From assembly GCA_947685225.1 (NCBI GenBank), contig CANTUV010000003.1, positions 3,046,001 to 3,110,000 on the forward strand: a stretch of DNA of 64,000 nt, written 5' to 3'. The notes below the pieces were generated by a model that did no database searches, was not told the DNA's origin, and saw nothing but the letters and a program-made list of their open reading frames with translations. Below are positions 47,625-61,251 of this stretch, one piece after another. Source of the stretch: Garcia nutans (taxonomy: Eukaryota; Streptophyta; Magnoliopsida; Malpighiales; Euphorbiaceae). The stretch's first letter is position 1. Every line of letters starts with the position of its first letter. Both the position numbers and the translations under genes were made by a program.

Positions 47625-49836
47625 ATGCGTACTTACCTAGACTTACCTGTATTTGGACAACATGATGGTTGCGATATTAAAGTGGGGGAAAATTTTCACA
47701 AGGCCCATAAGTGGTATGATCAGGCCCCGCCTACAGTAAAGAGAATGGTGCGAGAAAGTGGTTTTAAGGACTTCGTTTTGCAATTACCAGCACGGGGCTA
47801 TCAAATAGATCGGAGCGTGATCCAGGCTCTTGGAGAATGATGGTTGGACACAACTCATACTTTTCATTTGCCCATTGGAGAGATGACAATTGGTTTGGTT
47901 GACTTTGCTACTATAACCGGCCTTTGATGTGATGGAACCCCCCGTCCCTTTGACCAACAATATTTTGAAAGAAGAAATTCGATAAAATTCGACAGTTGAT
48001 CAGTGTCAAGCCCCAATATGAGAGGTCGTATAAGATCTGATATGAGCCCATCTGAGAGTATTGGGTAAAGTACACTCGACCCGTGCGGGGTGAGAGGGAA
48101 AAATAATATACTCGGGGATTTTTGTTATATTTGTTAGGGGCAACCATTTTGGGTAGCACCGAGTTCGCCATTCACTTATCTGTGTTGCGCGCCTTTTTTG
48201 ACTTGGATCATGTATCTTCTTATGCATGGGGGGAAGCTGGTCTAGCTTGTCTTTATCACGGTTCTGATGTGCTCTGTAGGAAGAAAAGATCCTTTATTGG
48301 TTTCGCAGCCATTGCTGAGGTGCTACTTCCTTTAAAATTATTGATCCACACAATGAATGTGCATAGGCTTGATTTTCTCTTTCATGTACAGGTCTCGACA
48401 TACGAGCATAACTTGGTGAGGGTTCCAAACATTACACAGCCACGAGTCAATTTTCCAAGATTGGGTGTTTGGTTGTCGGGTCACAGGGAAGTGTCTGGGA
48501 GTCACCATGTTCACTCTCACCGTACCACTTGAGTCGTCTGACCTAGGATAAAGTAAGAAAAATGTTAATATTAATATCAAACCTATGATAAAAGATAAAT
48601 TACAAGTTTGCTTTTCTGCAGGTGGATATAGCCTGGTGGAGAGCCAAAGAGAAAAATGGCTGGATTAGATCCATGACTGATGCAATGCCTTTGCACAACT
48701 CTCGTCGAATTATTGCTGGCCCGGCCTCTTGTGGGTGGTTTCTAGGCGAGAGAGTACATGACTAGTTCCTTGGACCTAACCAGTGCAGAGTATCAGTTGA
48801 TATTCCATCATTTGTTTTGAACACTATAGCAATGTCGGAGCCCTTTTGGAGTCGTTCCCAAGCTTCAATGTTCATGATTTCCTACTCTTACCGAACGTGT
48901 CATATGCTCAATTTATTCAGGATCATCTGCTAAGTTTTGAAGTGTCACCTGCTGGTGTTCGTGGGCTATCTGGAGGTGAAGAAGAAATAGAAGCAGAGTG
49001 AGGAGAAGATGAAGAATATGAGGAAGAGGATGAGGATGAGGATGAGGAAGAAGATGAGGAGGAGCCTTCTTCTCAATCCCATGGTAATTCTAGGGCTGGC
49101 ACTTTCCAGGTAGCTATCACTTTTTCATTAAAATTGTCTCTTCATTTATATATTCTGATTATTTATATGATCATTGTAGGCTGCTAGTTCCTTTGACTAT
49201 GGGGTTGTCCCTATGTATGATACCCTGATACAACAACAATTTTCTCCATTTGCCCCTTCTCATTTAGATGTGCCATCTAATTCGCAGAGCTTTGATCTGA
49301 GTTACCTGGTCAGTCATTCTTGTCCCATAATGATGTATGCTTACATGTATGCATGAAAATGTATGGATTTACCCTTTCCTTTTCTAGCTCACAAAGGATG
49401 CTTGAGGAGCAAAACAGGAAGCCTCAAGAAGAATTAGTTGCGAGTCATCGACATGCGGCCCATTTTGAGGAAATTTATCAACAAGAGGCATGGGACTTTC
49501 GATACTTTCGATTTCAAGGCATGAGGAAACCAAATGCCTGTTCATCAAGGGGATCCCAGACTGTTATCCATGATATACCACCTCCCTGTTTAGGCGATGA
49601 TAGAACCAATTTTTGAAATCCTGGAGGTTTAGATATTTCTTCTTTGAGCGGACATTGGACGGATAATATGCCCCCTCCTCTAACAGGTGATGATTTTTTT
49701 AGGGCTTTGTCTGATTATGAACGCCTCCTTCCTCGCAGTGAGAAAAATATAAAACTTACAATAAAACTTGCAATAAAATTAAGCAAAAATGGTAATGATG
49801 ATTTTTTTGTATACACTTTTTTTTAATTAAATACAG
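47625..49836 (+). pseudogene. Plant mobile domain (PMD) gene, broken, antisense to Tat-R
   Basis: PMD proteins (MAIN/MAIL type and transposon-carried forms) are linked to silencing and genome stability, and the domain also rides on DNA transposons. Visible PMD landmarks are MVRESGFKDFVLQLP, WLDTTHTFHLPIGEMTI and FATITGL, then YLLGATILGS, DLDHVSSYAWGEAGLACLY and VDIAWWRAKEKNGWI. An acidic run of Glu/Asp follows at 48978-49070. Plausible introns are about 49111-49180 (donor CAG/GTAGCT, acceptor TTGTAG) and 49309-49387 (acceptor TTTCTAG). The last exon, RMLEEQNRKPQEEL onward, looks coiled-coil. Stops near 47838, 47926 and 48762 and several frameshifts disable it. It lies opposite to the host element. 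Confidence 0.7.
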
Positions 49837-51461
49837 TGGCTTCGTCAAATCAGTGCCATAGTACCTCAGGACTCAAATTTCCAAATTAACATATCTATAA
49901 CATCACAGCCCTAGTTACCATACTAAACTTGGGAATAATTTCTATTTAAGCAAGAACTATTGCACTTCAAATAGGCACATACACATTACTTAGTCAAAGG
50001 TCTCATTGAGTTTGAATATGGTCTATCTCATATGCATGCTTATTCAAACTATCTCCACTAATAGACCCTACTTACCAAAAGAGATCAACATTTCTTTGAT
50101 AGGCTTGAAATGGGGCCTATAAGGGACATGGGTTAAATGAAGGCCATTTGTAAGTTGGAGCCATTGTGACACTATGGACAAACCCTCACACTACAAATTT
50201 CTTATTTGAACTTTAGGCAGCTGGGAGAAATCTTGCTAGACTCCAAATTCCTTCTATCTTCTTGGCATTAATTTGGATCTTAATTAGAATAGTCTTTGCC
50301 CTTGCAAAAAGTTTGGTACCCATATTCATCATCATTTTTTCTTTTCTCTTTCTCTTTCTTTTTCTTAATCTTCCCTTTCTTTGAGCATTTTGTTCTTTTT
50401 CCCAGTAGGACTGTCAAGTACAAAACTTTCAAGAACTGGATGGTCTTTCTCCTTTCTCTCTGATTTTGATTGAATCTTTGGTTGTGTTGGACCAATTCAA
50501 GTCAAACTGTCCTTATAAAACAATTGGAAGCCTTTTTGCTGTCTTAGGTAAAAGAGAACTCAGTTGGCTTTCTGAACCACCTTTTTAGGTTTTATCTTTC
50601 TTTTTTCCTTCTCTTTTTTCCTTCTTTTTCTTTTATCCTTTTTTTTCTTTTCTTTTTTTCTTCTTATTATTATTTTTCTTTTTCTTTTCTCTTTTTTTTT
50701 TTCTGGTTTTAGCTCTAAAAGAGTTGTCTTGTTTGTACCAACTTAGGTTTCTAATAATGGATGAGTGGAGTGACATAAATCTCCTTTAATAGGGATAAAT
50801 CATTTGTTACTCTAATGTTGTCTTGATATATTGGAGATATTAGGAAAACTTCAACTACCCTTATGGTCTTGAGAACTTCAACTATCTTCATGGTCTTAAC
50901 TATTCATTTCTTTCTTTGATCTTCTTGCCTCTTCATCTTAGTGATCATAAGAATTCTCAAAAGTATCACAACAACTCAGGGTAGGTTGTTAGGGTTTGTA
51001 AGCCAATGAAAAGAAAGCTAAAATTTCATAAAGGCTCAAAGGGACAACTAGGGATTGATATTTAATAAGGTGGATACTAGTTGTTGGCTAACCAAACAAT
51101 GCCTAGATCATCTCTCCCTTAAATAAGCAGAGTTCAATTTCGCCTCGAAAGTTTGTCTAAGCATGTTCTAAGACTAACTAGGACCTAGACAAAGGTAATT
51201 ATGCAGAATCCCTCTCTAAGTAAGCATACACGACTCAATGCTATAGAGAAATTCCCTCACCTAGTAAAGTCATTCGAGTCATGATGCATAAATATATTAA
51301 TTCATGAATCATCCAGCTAGATTCCTCATTGGATGAGCACCAAAATGAACAAAGACCAACAAAAATTTTATGAAAGTAATTTATTCAAATACCTTTAAAT
51401 TTAAAAAAAAAACAATTGTTCCAATTAAATATTAAAGAAAGCAAAATAAATAGAGCAATAT
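49837..51461 (-). other. Tat-R spacer between PMD insert and gag
   Basis: It aligns inverted with Tat-1 at 10043-10305 and 5814-7118. At about 50100 it is the uninterrupted counterpart of the solo-LTR site. Pyrimidine-rich blocks (50330-50400, 50585-50700) are low complexity. No domain is seen. Confidence 0.65.
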
Positions 51462-51953
51462 TCAAGCTAAGGAAAGTTTGTTGAGTTGGAGGCAAGGATT
51501 TTTTCCATCATCAAGGATCATTGCTTCATCATCCATAGTTAGTCCAAGCTTGCTTAGTAGCACATCATCTTTCACAGCTTCTCTATCCATATCATCATAG
51601 GATGACAAGATAAAACTCTTCATGAAGGTTGTAAGCGGTGGTGCCCTTCCAAATTTAGGTAGAGGATTATTCTTAGTGTTGGGTTTATCAGGTTCAGGCA
51701 GCTTACCACTGTCGATTAGATTTTGTATCTTATGCTTCAATCGGGTACATCTATCGATCTCATGTCCTTAAGTCTGATGAAATTGAAAAAAAGCCTTAGT
51801 ATCAAATTTTGGGGGTAAAGGATTTGGCAAAGGTCGAGGAGTCAAGGGTTGTAACAATCCCTTCTTTTGTAGCTTATTGAGAACCCAAGATAGCGGCTTC
51901 CCCAATTCTAGAAACTACCTCTTTCCTCCTTGACCGGTGACATTAACACCAAC
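51462..51953 (-). pseudogene. Tat-R gag, C-terminal part
   Basis: On the minus strand it reads PLSWVLNKLQKKGLLQPL, FDTKAFFQFHQ, a stop, GHEIDRCTRLKHKIQNLID, then KLPEPDKPNTKNNPLP and a tail ending NKLSLA. This matches the C-terminal part of both forward gags, with the degenerate zinc knuckle again lacking the first Cys. The N-terminal and core parts are deleted at the junction with the LTR near 51953. Internal stops near 51772 and 51918 break the rest. Confidence 0.7.
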
Positions 51954-52864
51954 TGATCAATGTATTAATTAAAGAAAATAATTAAAGTTATTAAAACAAA
52001 GATAAATTTACTGCATGTTCAAAGATCAAGTTACTACATGTTTAAAGATCATGTTACTGCAAGCTCTTGTTAATCAAAGAAAACGAAGCTACTATGAGCA
52101 TGAATAATTTATGATTAAAGATCAAACCTCCGTCGTTAGTTACACAAAAAAATTGATTTTTGGATGAACGATGTGAAGACGGTATGTACTCTGCCTTCTT
52201 CTTTGGTTGTCTTGATATTTTTGTTTGTTGTTTCCTTCATTCTCCAAAAAAGCTGCTCCTGTTCTTCTCTGTTTGTTGCCGTCTCTTCTGTTTTGCAGTT
52301 TAATCTCTCTTAATATTAATTGCCGACCTTCTTTAATGTTAAATGCCACACCCTCGTTAATGTTATTTGTCGTCCCTCATTAATCTTAATTCCCGTCTTT
52401 CTAAATTTTGAAACGTTATTATTTATAGGCAAACCTAACTCAGAATCCCTAACCCTAATATTAATTTGTCCTTAAAATAAATTTTAATTCAATTCGGAAA
52501 CTAATTTCAAAAAACAATTGAAACTATGTCGACCTGGAGCAACCAGATCGACATGGACCAAAGCCATGTCGACCTAGGGCAACCGGATTGACATGGACCA
52601 AAGCCATGTCGACCTAGGACATGCCTCCATGTCGACATGAGCCAAGGTTCATGTCACTTGGGCCCTTTGAACTTAAACTAATTTTGCATTTTTTAATTTT
52701 TTGGACCGGACCTTCTAAAAAAATACTTGGTTTAGGGTTTTGTAGTTGAGTTTGTGACTTTTAAAATCGGACCAACTTATTAGAAGTTGTAAATCGGATC
52801 GAATTTATTTTGGCATTCTTTAATAAGGACCGTATCAAATTAGGGCAAAAATTTAGGGTCTACA
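51954..52864 (-). repeat. Tat-R 5' LTR fragment
   Basis: It matches 44694-45634 and ends GGGTCTACA on the plus strand, followed by CAATG. Only the U3-side half is kept. One palindrome unit of ~37 bp is missing compared with the 3' LTR. Confidence 0.8.
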
Positions 52865-55278
52865 CAATGCAAAATGCATTCATATGATGTCTCACAATGT
52901 GGTACTTAATTTCACCATAAAACATATCCTTTAATCATTTTACAATTCACAAAGGAACAAATACAAGCATGGGCCCAAATGATCTAATATGCCATTCAAA
53001 TCCTAGAGTTACTGTTTTGGTCCAAATTGATACTAAGTGTCTAGCCTCAAAGGCAAATCTTAATAATGCTCGAAAGTTAGCCCCGAAGGTAAATCATATC
53101 ACAGCGATGCCAAGCGTCTAGTCCCAAAGGTAAATCAAAGTAATGCTCAAAAGCTAGCCTCGAAAGCAAATAAGAAGGATTACCTCATAGGCATACCTCT
53201 AAACATAGAACTATGAAAATTGAATAACATACTAGGCACACAATTATTTCATACTTTCCATTATCAATTTCTTTCTCATTTTCCCATAATCAACTAGGCA
53301 CATTTCCTCTTTTCTCATTATCAATTAGACACATTGCCTCATTTTTTCATTTATCTCATTCATATCAATGTCATTTCACTTCAATTCATCATATTTCATC
53401 ATTTCATCACAATGTATGATATTTTATAACAAAATCACATTACCTAATCAATTTGGGTCATTTTCACATAATGCACATATTTCACATTTTATTCAAATTA
53501 GCCATTAACAATGGCTTTTCATAATGCATATAATGCATACATAACATTACACATGTCATAGCATCTTGTTCATGAATGATCAATGCATTTAGTAGCTTAA
53601 CACATTTTCCAACCAAAATGTGTTAACCCAATTTAATGCCAACATATCTAATTCATCAAAAATTTGTACTTACCATAGAAAGCACTCAAAAGCAAGCTCA
53701 AAATCTCCCACAAACCTTCATTTCCAAGTTTACCTTCAATACTAAGGTTGGGAAAATCACATCTCCTTAATTCCTATAGCAAATGTGATCAAATACAATC
53801 ATTTAATATCACATTCTAAGGTATTAAAAGCATCAAACCTTAATTAAATATTACTCTAATCAAAATTCCAAAATATAGCCTTTCCTTACTTTAACATAGA
53901 AAAACCATATTAAACCATTCAAATTGGAGTTCTAAGTTTATTTATATCATTATAAACATATTTTAACATGATTAAACCAATTACATTAATTAAACACTTT
54001 TTTTTTCAAAACTCTAAAATGGCATAACTTTCACCATTGAATTTTCTTCATTCCAACTCAATCCAATTATCAATCCAATCTTATTTCCATCACTTATATC
54101 ATTAAAGAACATGATTTAAGCAATAAAACTAAACAATTAACCAATTTTTGAAAATTTCCTTTCCAAAAACCTAAATCCAATACTACCATTTCCAAACTCC
54201 AACCAAACTTAACCAAATCCACCATTTGACTTTAAAATACTTGTTTATGTATCAAAATAACACATTTAGAACCAAATTGCACAATTAAATCACATGTACT
54301 CAAAAATCCAAAAGTTCTACATCACTAAATTCTCTCTCTTCAACCAACTCATCTCAAACTTAATCATTTCTTCAATCCAAATTAAAAATCATTGTATAAT
54401 CATCATTTTAACATCATTTCTATTTTTTAAACAATTTAAGACTGATTTCTCTCTCTAGACATCTTACACATAAACTTAAAATCAATTAAAAGAAACTTAA
54501 CAGAAATATTACTTGCTTCTTGATTTTTCTTCAAAATTTTCTTAAACTCCTCTTAAATTTCCTAAAAATTTGATATATAACATGAAACAAAATCCAAGCT
54601 CTTGCCTCCTTCAATGTCATATCCAATTGAAGAAGAAGAAGAAGAAGAAATATCTTTTTCCCATTTAATTTCCATCTTTCACTTATGTATAATAATAATT
54701 TATTTATTTATTTGTTTATTTGTTTATTTAATTACTTTAAATCTCCACCAAGAACTCTTTTTTAACTTTTCTCTTTTTCTTTTATTTTTATTTTATTTAT
54801 TTACTTTTTTCCATCTTCTCCATCCATTAATATCTATATATATAAATATTTATATGCAATTTATATGTTGTATATACTTTAAGTATATGTATATGTCATA
54901 TATATACTACTTATATTTCACATATACCATTATGTATATATATAATGTATATACTATATATGTATAATGTATATTGAATGTATTTAAATACTCATATGCA
55001 CATATAATGTGTATCTCATATATACATCGAACATACCTTATATGTATTATATATTATATTTTTATTTAATTATTTAATTATTTAATAAAAACCATAAATT
55101 ACATCTTCCATTCTTATATAATTTATTTTTAAATTATTTAAATAATTTTAATTTTCAACATATATTTACAAAAATGTTAATTGACCTTTGACCTTTGACT
55201 TTTAAAATGTTGACTTTTAGTTCACTTTGTATATATTATGTATATTTCATATATATTTCACATATATCCTATATTTTC
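52865..55278 (-). repeat. Chromo-3 LTR, second part
   Basis: It continues the LTR after CAATG, with the 'aagcatgggcccaaat' segment (52965), 'tagcctcaaaggcaaat'-type short repeats (53040-53175), a GAA run at 54629-54650 and AT-rich runs. It is cut at 55278 by the Chromo-2 insertion, and its other end must lie beyond the window. Confidence 0.7.
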
Positions 55279-57791
55279 TGTAACGTCCCTATATCCTGTA
55301 TACGTACAAAGCATGCTTATACAATCGTATTATACGTATACTGAATATAGAAACGACACACTTTACAAATACACAAATAATATTTAAAGTAAAACTAAAA
55401 AGTTAAGAAATATCAAATAAAGAGAAATGAAAATCATAAGACACAATAGATAAAACGTTTGTTTATTACGCAACGGAAGTTACATCCAAAACTTACAAAT
55501 ATAAATACATTAAACCTCAAAAATTACAAAATATGAAATATATACATGATTGGCAGCTTGACACTCTGATCTTTAAGCTTTACTCCAACTCTTCACAATC
55601 AAAACAACCTCAGCTAGGTCTAGAGGAATTTTCCATCTCAACTCTATCACCTCTATCACCTGCGCGATAAATCATAATCGCGCTGAGCCAACAACCCAGT
55701 AGTACAAACCATAATTCTATTATGCTTAATCAATAACAATGATATACAATCACACAATAAAGATCATACTCCATATACAATATTTCATGAATATTACATT
55801 ATTTCATCATATTACCACATCATTCATAACATCAACATAACATAGACACCTATGGGCCCAACAAACTTTTAATACGATATTCAGAATTCAGAGTTACTGC
55901 TTTGGTTCATAATCACATTAATCAAGCCCGTAGGTAACATATATATATATATATATGTCTCTATCCATGGATAGTGTAACAGACCCAGTCTCTTGGACCA
56001 TCAACTCAACAAATCGAGGAGATCCTCAACCCGGCAAGACTGTTACCAATCATATATCTCATAATCACAATTCTCATAATGTAACAGACCCAGACTCTTG
56101 GACCTCAATTCAACTCAAATTGAAGAGATCCTCAACCCGGCAAGACTGTTACTATTTATAATTTCATAGGCATGCCACCCAAATCTAGAACTCTGAAACT
56201 GAATAACATATTAAACATACAATTATATCATTATTCTCTTTCTCAATTTGTATCTCAATATCAAATACGCAATCATGCCTCAACACTTTCATTTGTATAA
56301 CCATAGCCACTCACAATGGCTTCTCATCACATTTGAATCATCATGTCTCAATTCACAATATAATACATCATCTTTCACATATTCATAATCAATTACAATG
56401 AACATAATCATATATGCATACATGTCTCAATTATCTCATTTCACATTATACATATAGTACCTTTCACAAGATTCACAATGTGCAAAACATAACATTATTC
56501 ATATATAATAATGATGTCATATCAAGTGAATGTATGCAACAATGCAAGGTTTGTACTTACCTCAATAACAATTCACACAACTCTAAACACTTCCTTTCCA
56601 AGATTCTTTTACTTCTTAGATCAATGATAAATCACTTTCTTCAAGACCTAATCCAAAAATAATAACATACACTTGCTTAGGGATACACATGAGATAAACA
56701 AATTAAGAATTAACTAGGGCAAACCCTAAACATGACACGCTCAACCACACGGGCGTGTCCCTGACCGTGCCCTAACTCCACAACACAGAAGCTTTTACAC
56801 GCTCAGAACCACGGGCGTGTCACTGGGCGTGTAATACATTCTGCCTCTCTGAAAAATATCAACACGTCCAACAACATGAGCGTGCTCATGGCCGTGCAAA
56901 CTCTCCAATCTCACAGTAGCTATGACACTCTCAATAACACAGGCGTGTTACTGGTCGTGTCAGGCCAAAAACTCAGATTCCGGCCAAAACAACAAAACAC
57001 CCAACAAAACACTTCTTTTCACCAACATCCTCTTCAAACAAACTTAACAAAACATACCCAAAAACCATCTTTAACTTACAAAAACACCAAAACAACTCCA
57101 CATCTATAACAAACACAAATCACAAACATCATCTCAACCCTAAACACAAATACAACATCATCTCTTCCAACCAACTCACTCTTTTCTTCAATCCATCCTT
57201 AAAATCCATAATCAATTCAATCAAACACTCTTAAACATATCACAATCAAACAACACACTCTTAAAAATTTATCAAACTCAAACACAACTTCAAATAAGCA
57301 AAGAAATCAAAAGAGGACTTACCAAAGTAATGAAACTTCTTGAATCACCAACTTGATCACTTAGATCTTCCTTCAATTTGAACTTAGAACCTTAAAATAC
57401 TCTCTTGCTCTCTTGCTTTCTCTTGTCTTTGGAGGAGCCGGCCAACACAAAAGGAAAAGAAGAAAAGAACCATGAAGAAACAAAGTCAAACTTCCCTTTT
57501 AATCTCCACCAAGTATCCCAAAACAAGAAATTACCTAAACACCCTCTTACAAATTGTTTTGATTTCCATTAAAGCACTTGCCCTCTTTTAGTAATTTCAC
57601 ACATAACAAATAAATATCTTCATCCCTTGACTCTCTATTTTGACTTATGTATATGTTATTTATACTTCAATATATACAACATATACACTTTCTTTTAATT
57701 TCTTTTCTCATGCAAATTAACATCTACATTCAATCCAATTTAAAACAACAACAATATTCAAAACTTCTAAGGCATATATTGGGATATTACA
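55279..57791 (-). repeat. Chromo-2 3' LTR
   Basis: 2,513 bp; on the minus strand it starts TGTAATATCCC and ends GGGACGTTACA. It contains the dyad motif (55650-55700), two tandem units with 'gtaacagacccag...cggcaagactgttac' (55975-56155) and the GACACGC repeats (56735-56970). Confidence 0.9.
56735..56970 (+). repeat. GACACGCTC / CACGGGCGTGTC repeats in Chromo-2 LTR
   Basis: About four units of ~65 bp, each with ACACGCTCA, a CACGGGCGTGTC-type core and a GGCCGTG-type half. Related to 8100-8395 in the solo LTR. Confidence 0.65.
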
Positions 57792-57806
57792 ATTCTCCCC
57801 CTCTAA
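57792..57806 (-). promoter_or_regulatory. Chromo-2 polypurine tract
   Basis: On the minus strand TTAGAGGGGGAGAAT directly precedes TGTAATATCC. The upstream ATTTCGAGGATGAAATTT segment is conserved with Chromo-1. Confidence 0.8.
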
Positions 57807-57837
57807 AAAGAAATTTCATCCTCGAAATTACCTGTAA

Positions 57838-60800
57838 TCAAGTCTGAAACAACTGAGGATATTGATCTCGCATTGCTTGCTCACTCTCCCAAGTTGCCTC
57901 TTCTCTCCCATGATTCTTCCATAGAACCTTCACCAAAAGCACTTTCTTATTCCTCAATTCTTTCACTTCATGCGCCAAAATAGCAACTAGTTCTTCTTCA
58001 AATGTCAGATCTGGATTCACTTCAATAGATTCAATTGGCAAAACATGAGATGGATCCGACCTGTACCTCCTCAACATAGAAACATGGAATACATTATGGA
58101 TCCTATCCAACTTAGGTGGCAAAGCAAGACGATAAACAACTGGTCCAATTCTTTCCAAAACTTCATACGGTCCAATAAAACGAGGACTCAATTTCCCTTT
58201 CCGGCCAAACCTCAATATCTTCTTCCAAGGAGACACTTTCAAAAATACCTTATCTCCAACATCAAACTCTATGTCTCTCCTTTTCAAGTCTGAATAAGAT
58301 TTCTGTCGGTCTGAAGCTGTTTTCAACCTATCTCGAATCATCTTCACTTTCTCTTCAGTTTCTTTAACCAAATCAGGACCAATTAACTTACCTTCTCCAA
58401 GTTCATTCCAACATAGAGGTGTCCTACACCGTCTACCATACAATGCTTCGAATGGTGCCATACCAATGATGGATTGATGACTATTATTGTAAGCAAATTC
58501 CACAAGTGGCAAAAATCTATCCCAACTTCCAGATAAATCAATGACACAGCTTCTCAACATGTCCTCAATAATCTGTATCACTCTCTCTGACTGCCCATCT
58601 GTCTACGGATGAAAAGCAGTGCTGAAGTGTAATCGAGAACCCAAAGCACCATGTAAACTCTTCCAAAACCTTGAAGTAAATCGGGGATCTCGATCAGACA
58701 CTACAGAAATTGGGATACCATGCAACTTTACAATCTCATGGATATACAGCTCAGCTAACTTTTCCAGAAGATAATCCATCCGAACCGGAAGAAAATGAGC
58801 TGTCTTAGTCAACCTGTCAACAATCACCCAAATAGCATCATGCTTCCTTTGTGTCAATGGTAAACCTGATACAAAATCCATGGTTACTCTATCCCATTTC
58901 CATTCAGGCACTGATAACGGTTGAAGTAATCTTGTTGGAACTTGATGCTCAGCTTTTACCCTCTGACATGTGAGACATTTGGACACAAAATCTGCAATGT
59001 CTCTCTTCAACCCAGACCACCAATAATACTGCTTCAAATCATGATACATCTTTGTATTGCCCGGATGCATAGCAAATACTGACTGATGTGCTTCTTCTAA
59101 AATGATCCTTCTCAAATTAGCATCATCAGGTACACACAATCTGTCTTTAAACCAAAGACTCCCATCACTTCTCACAATAAAATCTCGACTCTTTCCATTC
59201 TGGCAATCTGAAACAATCTTTTGAATCTTCTCATCAGCCAATTGAGCTTCTTTAATCTAATCCAACAATACTGGTTTCAATTGCAATTGTGCCAACAAAT
59301 CACCATCATCACAAGATACAAAACTAACATGCAACGCTCTCAACTCAACAAGCAACGAGAGGGAATAAACAGTCAAACCTGCTGAAGACTTCCGACTCAA
59401 TGCATCAGCAACGACATTTGCCTTACCAGGATGATAATCAATCAAACAGTCGTAGTCTTTAATCAACTCCAACCATCTCCTCTGTCGAAGATTGAGCTCT
59501 CTTTGGACACCCAAATATTTTAAACTTTTATGGTCTGTATAGATAAAACACTTCTCCCCATACAAATAATGTCGCCAAATCTTCAATGCAAACATAATGG
59601 CTGCTAACTCTAAATCATGGGTCGGATAATTGAGCTCATGCGGTTTCAACTGTTGAGAAGCATAAGCTATAACTTTACCTTCTTGCATCAACACACAACC
59701 CAAACCGCTATGCGAAGCATCACTATAAATCACATATGGTTTATCTTCCACAGGTAAAGTAAGAACAGGCGCTTGAGTCAACATTTCTTTCAACTGATCA
59801 AAACTAGCTTGACACTGATCTGTCCACACAAATCTAACTCCCTTTCGAAGTAATCTGGTAAGTGGAGTAGCTATCAAAGAAAATCCTTTCACAAATCGAC
59901 GGTAATAGCCTGCCAAACCTAGAAAACTTCTAACTTCAGTCACAGACTTTGGTGGACTCCAATTCAAAATAGCTTCAACTTTACTCGGATCAACTCTAAT
60001 ACCATCTGCTGAAACTATATGACCCAGAAAAGTTACTTGGTCAAGCCAAAATTCACATTTCGACAGTTTAGCAAACAATTGCTTCTCCCTCAAGATTTGC
60101 AACACAATCCGCAGATGCTTGTCATGTTCCTCTTCATTACGTGAATACACCAAAATATCATCAATAAAAACTACCACAAACTGATCCAAATAGGGCCTAA
60201 ATACCCTATTCATCAAGTCCATAAAAACTGCAGGTGCATTCATCAAACCGAAAGGCATAACTAGAAACTCATAATGCTCATACCTCGTACGAAAGGCTGT
60301 CTTAGGAACATCTTCAGCTCTGACTCTTAACTGATGGTACCCTGATCTCAAATCAATTTTGGAAAACACTGCTGCACCCTTCAATTGATCAAAAAGATCA
60401 TCAATTCTAGGCAAAGGATATTTATTTTTAATAGTCACTTTATTCAATTGCCTATAATCGATACACAATCTCATAGTACCATCCTTCTTTTTCACAAATA
60501 AAACAGGAGCTCCCCACGGTGAAACACTAGGGCGAACAAACCCTTTATCCAACAATTCCTGTAACTGCACCTTCAATTCTCTCAATTCAGCAGGTGCCAT
60601 TCTATAAGGAGTAATAGAGATAGGAGTGGTACCAGGCAATAATTCAATACCAAACTCCACCTCTCTCTCAGGAGGCAACCCTGGCAACTCTTCTGGAAAC
60701 ACATCTGGAAACTCGGCAACTGTAGGTATACTATCAATTTGAGAACTCACTACTCTAGTATCCAAAATATGAGCAAGATAAGCATCACACCCTTTTCTAA

Positions 60801-61251
60801 TCAATCTCCTAGCTGCAACAGCTGAAACAAATAAGGATGTTAGTTGTCCCTGCTCACTAGATACTGTCACCTCTCTACCATCACCGGTTCTCAAAGTAAC
60901 AACTTTCTTTTGACAATCTACCACAGCTCCATGTCTAGATAACCAGTCCATGCCTAGGATCAAATCATATTCCTTAAAAGGCATTTCAATCAAATCTCCA
61001 CAAAACTCCTCACCTTGCACCATTACCGCACTATCTCGGTGCACCTTGCTAACAATCACACTATGCCCTAAAGGATTTGTCACCAATACATCAAATCCTA
61101 GGGATTCAGCATGCAATTCAGACACAGGCAAAACAGATGCACTAATATATGAATGTGTGGATCCAGGATCAATCAAAGTAAGTACTGAAATACCAAATAA
61201 AGAGAAAGTACCAGCTATGACTGTCGAAGCATCTGGCTGCCTCTGCATCAC
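57838..61251 (-). pseudogene. Chromo-2 pol: protease, RT, RNase H, integrase, chromodomain (two stops)
   Basis: Counting from 61251: protease LIDPGSTHS has its catalytic Asp at residue 28. Reverse transcriptase (about 235-420) has FSKID (Asp 300) and FIDD (364-365). RNase H (about 505-620) has Asp 511, Glu 548, Asp 573 and Asp 616. A stop at 59254-59256 precedes the integrase zinc finger (His 52, His 59, Cys 89, Cys 92 of the next block) and core (Asp 122, Asp 183). A TAG at 58603-58605 replaces a CAG kept in Chromo-1, just before the catalytic Glu in QSERV; spacing is DD35E. The C-terminus has the GPYEVLERIGPVVYRLALPP linker region and a chromodomain (VKELRNKKV, WKNHGREEATWE) ending QLFQT. 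All catalytic residues are present. Confidence 0.92.

Larger units (their letters stand above)
43551..52864 (-). mobile_element. Tat-R: reverse Tat element carrying an antisense PMD gene
   Basis: CAATG is duplicated at 43546-43550 and 52865-52869, and the LTRs have the expected ends, so both borders are secure. In element order: 5' LTR fragment (52864-51954), C-terminal gag (51953-51462), spacer, PMD insert (49836-46641), tandem array, polypurine tract and complete 3' LTR (45634-43551). The 3' half of the 5' LTR, primer site, leader and first part of gag are deleted. Like Tat-1 it has no pol. Confidence 0.85.

Noticed and set aside
54602..54967. 121-codon frame rich in Phe, Ile and Tyr
   Set aside because: Arises from a GAA run and AT-rich LTR sequence; no start context or domain.
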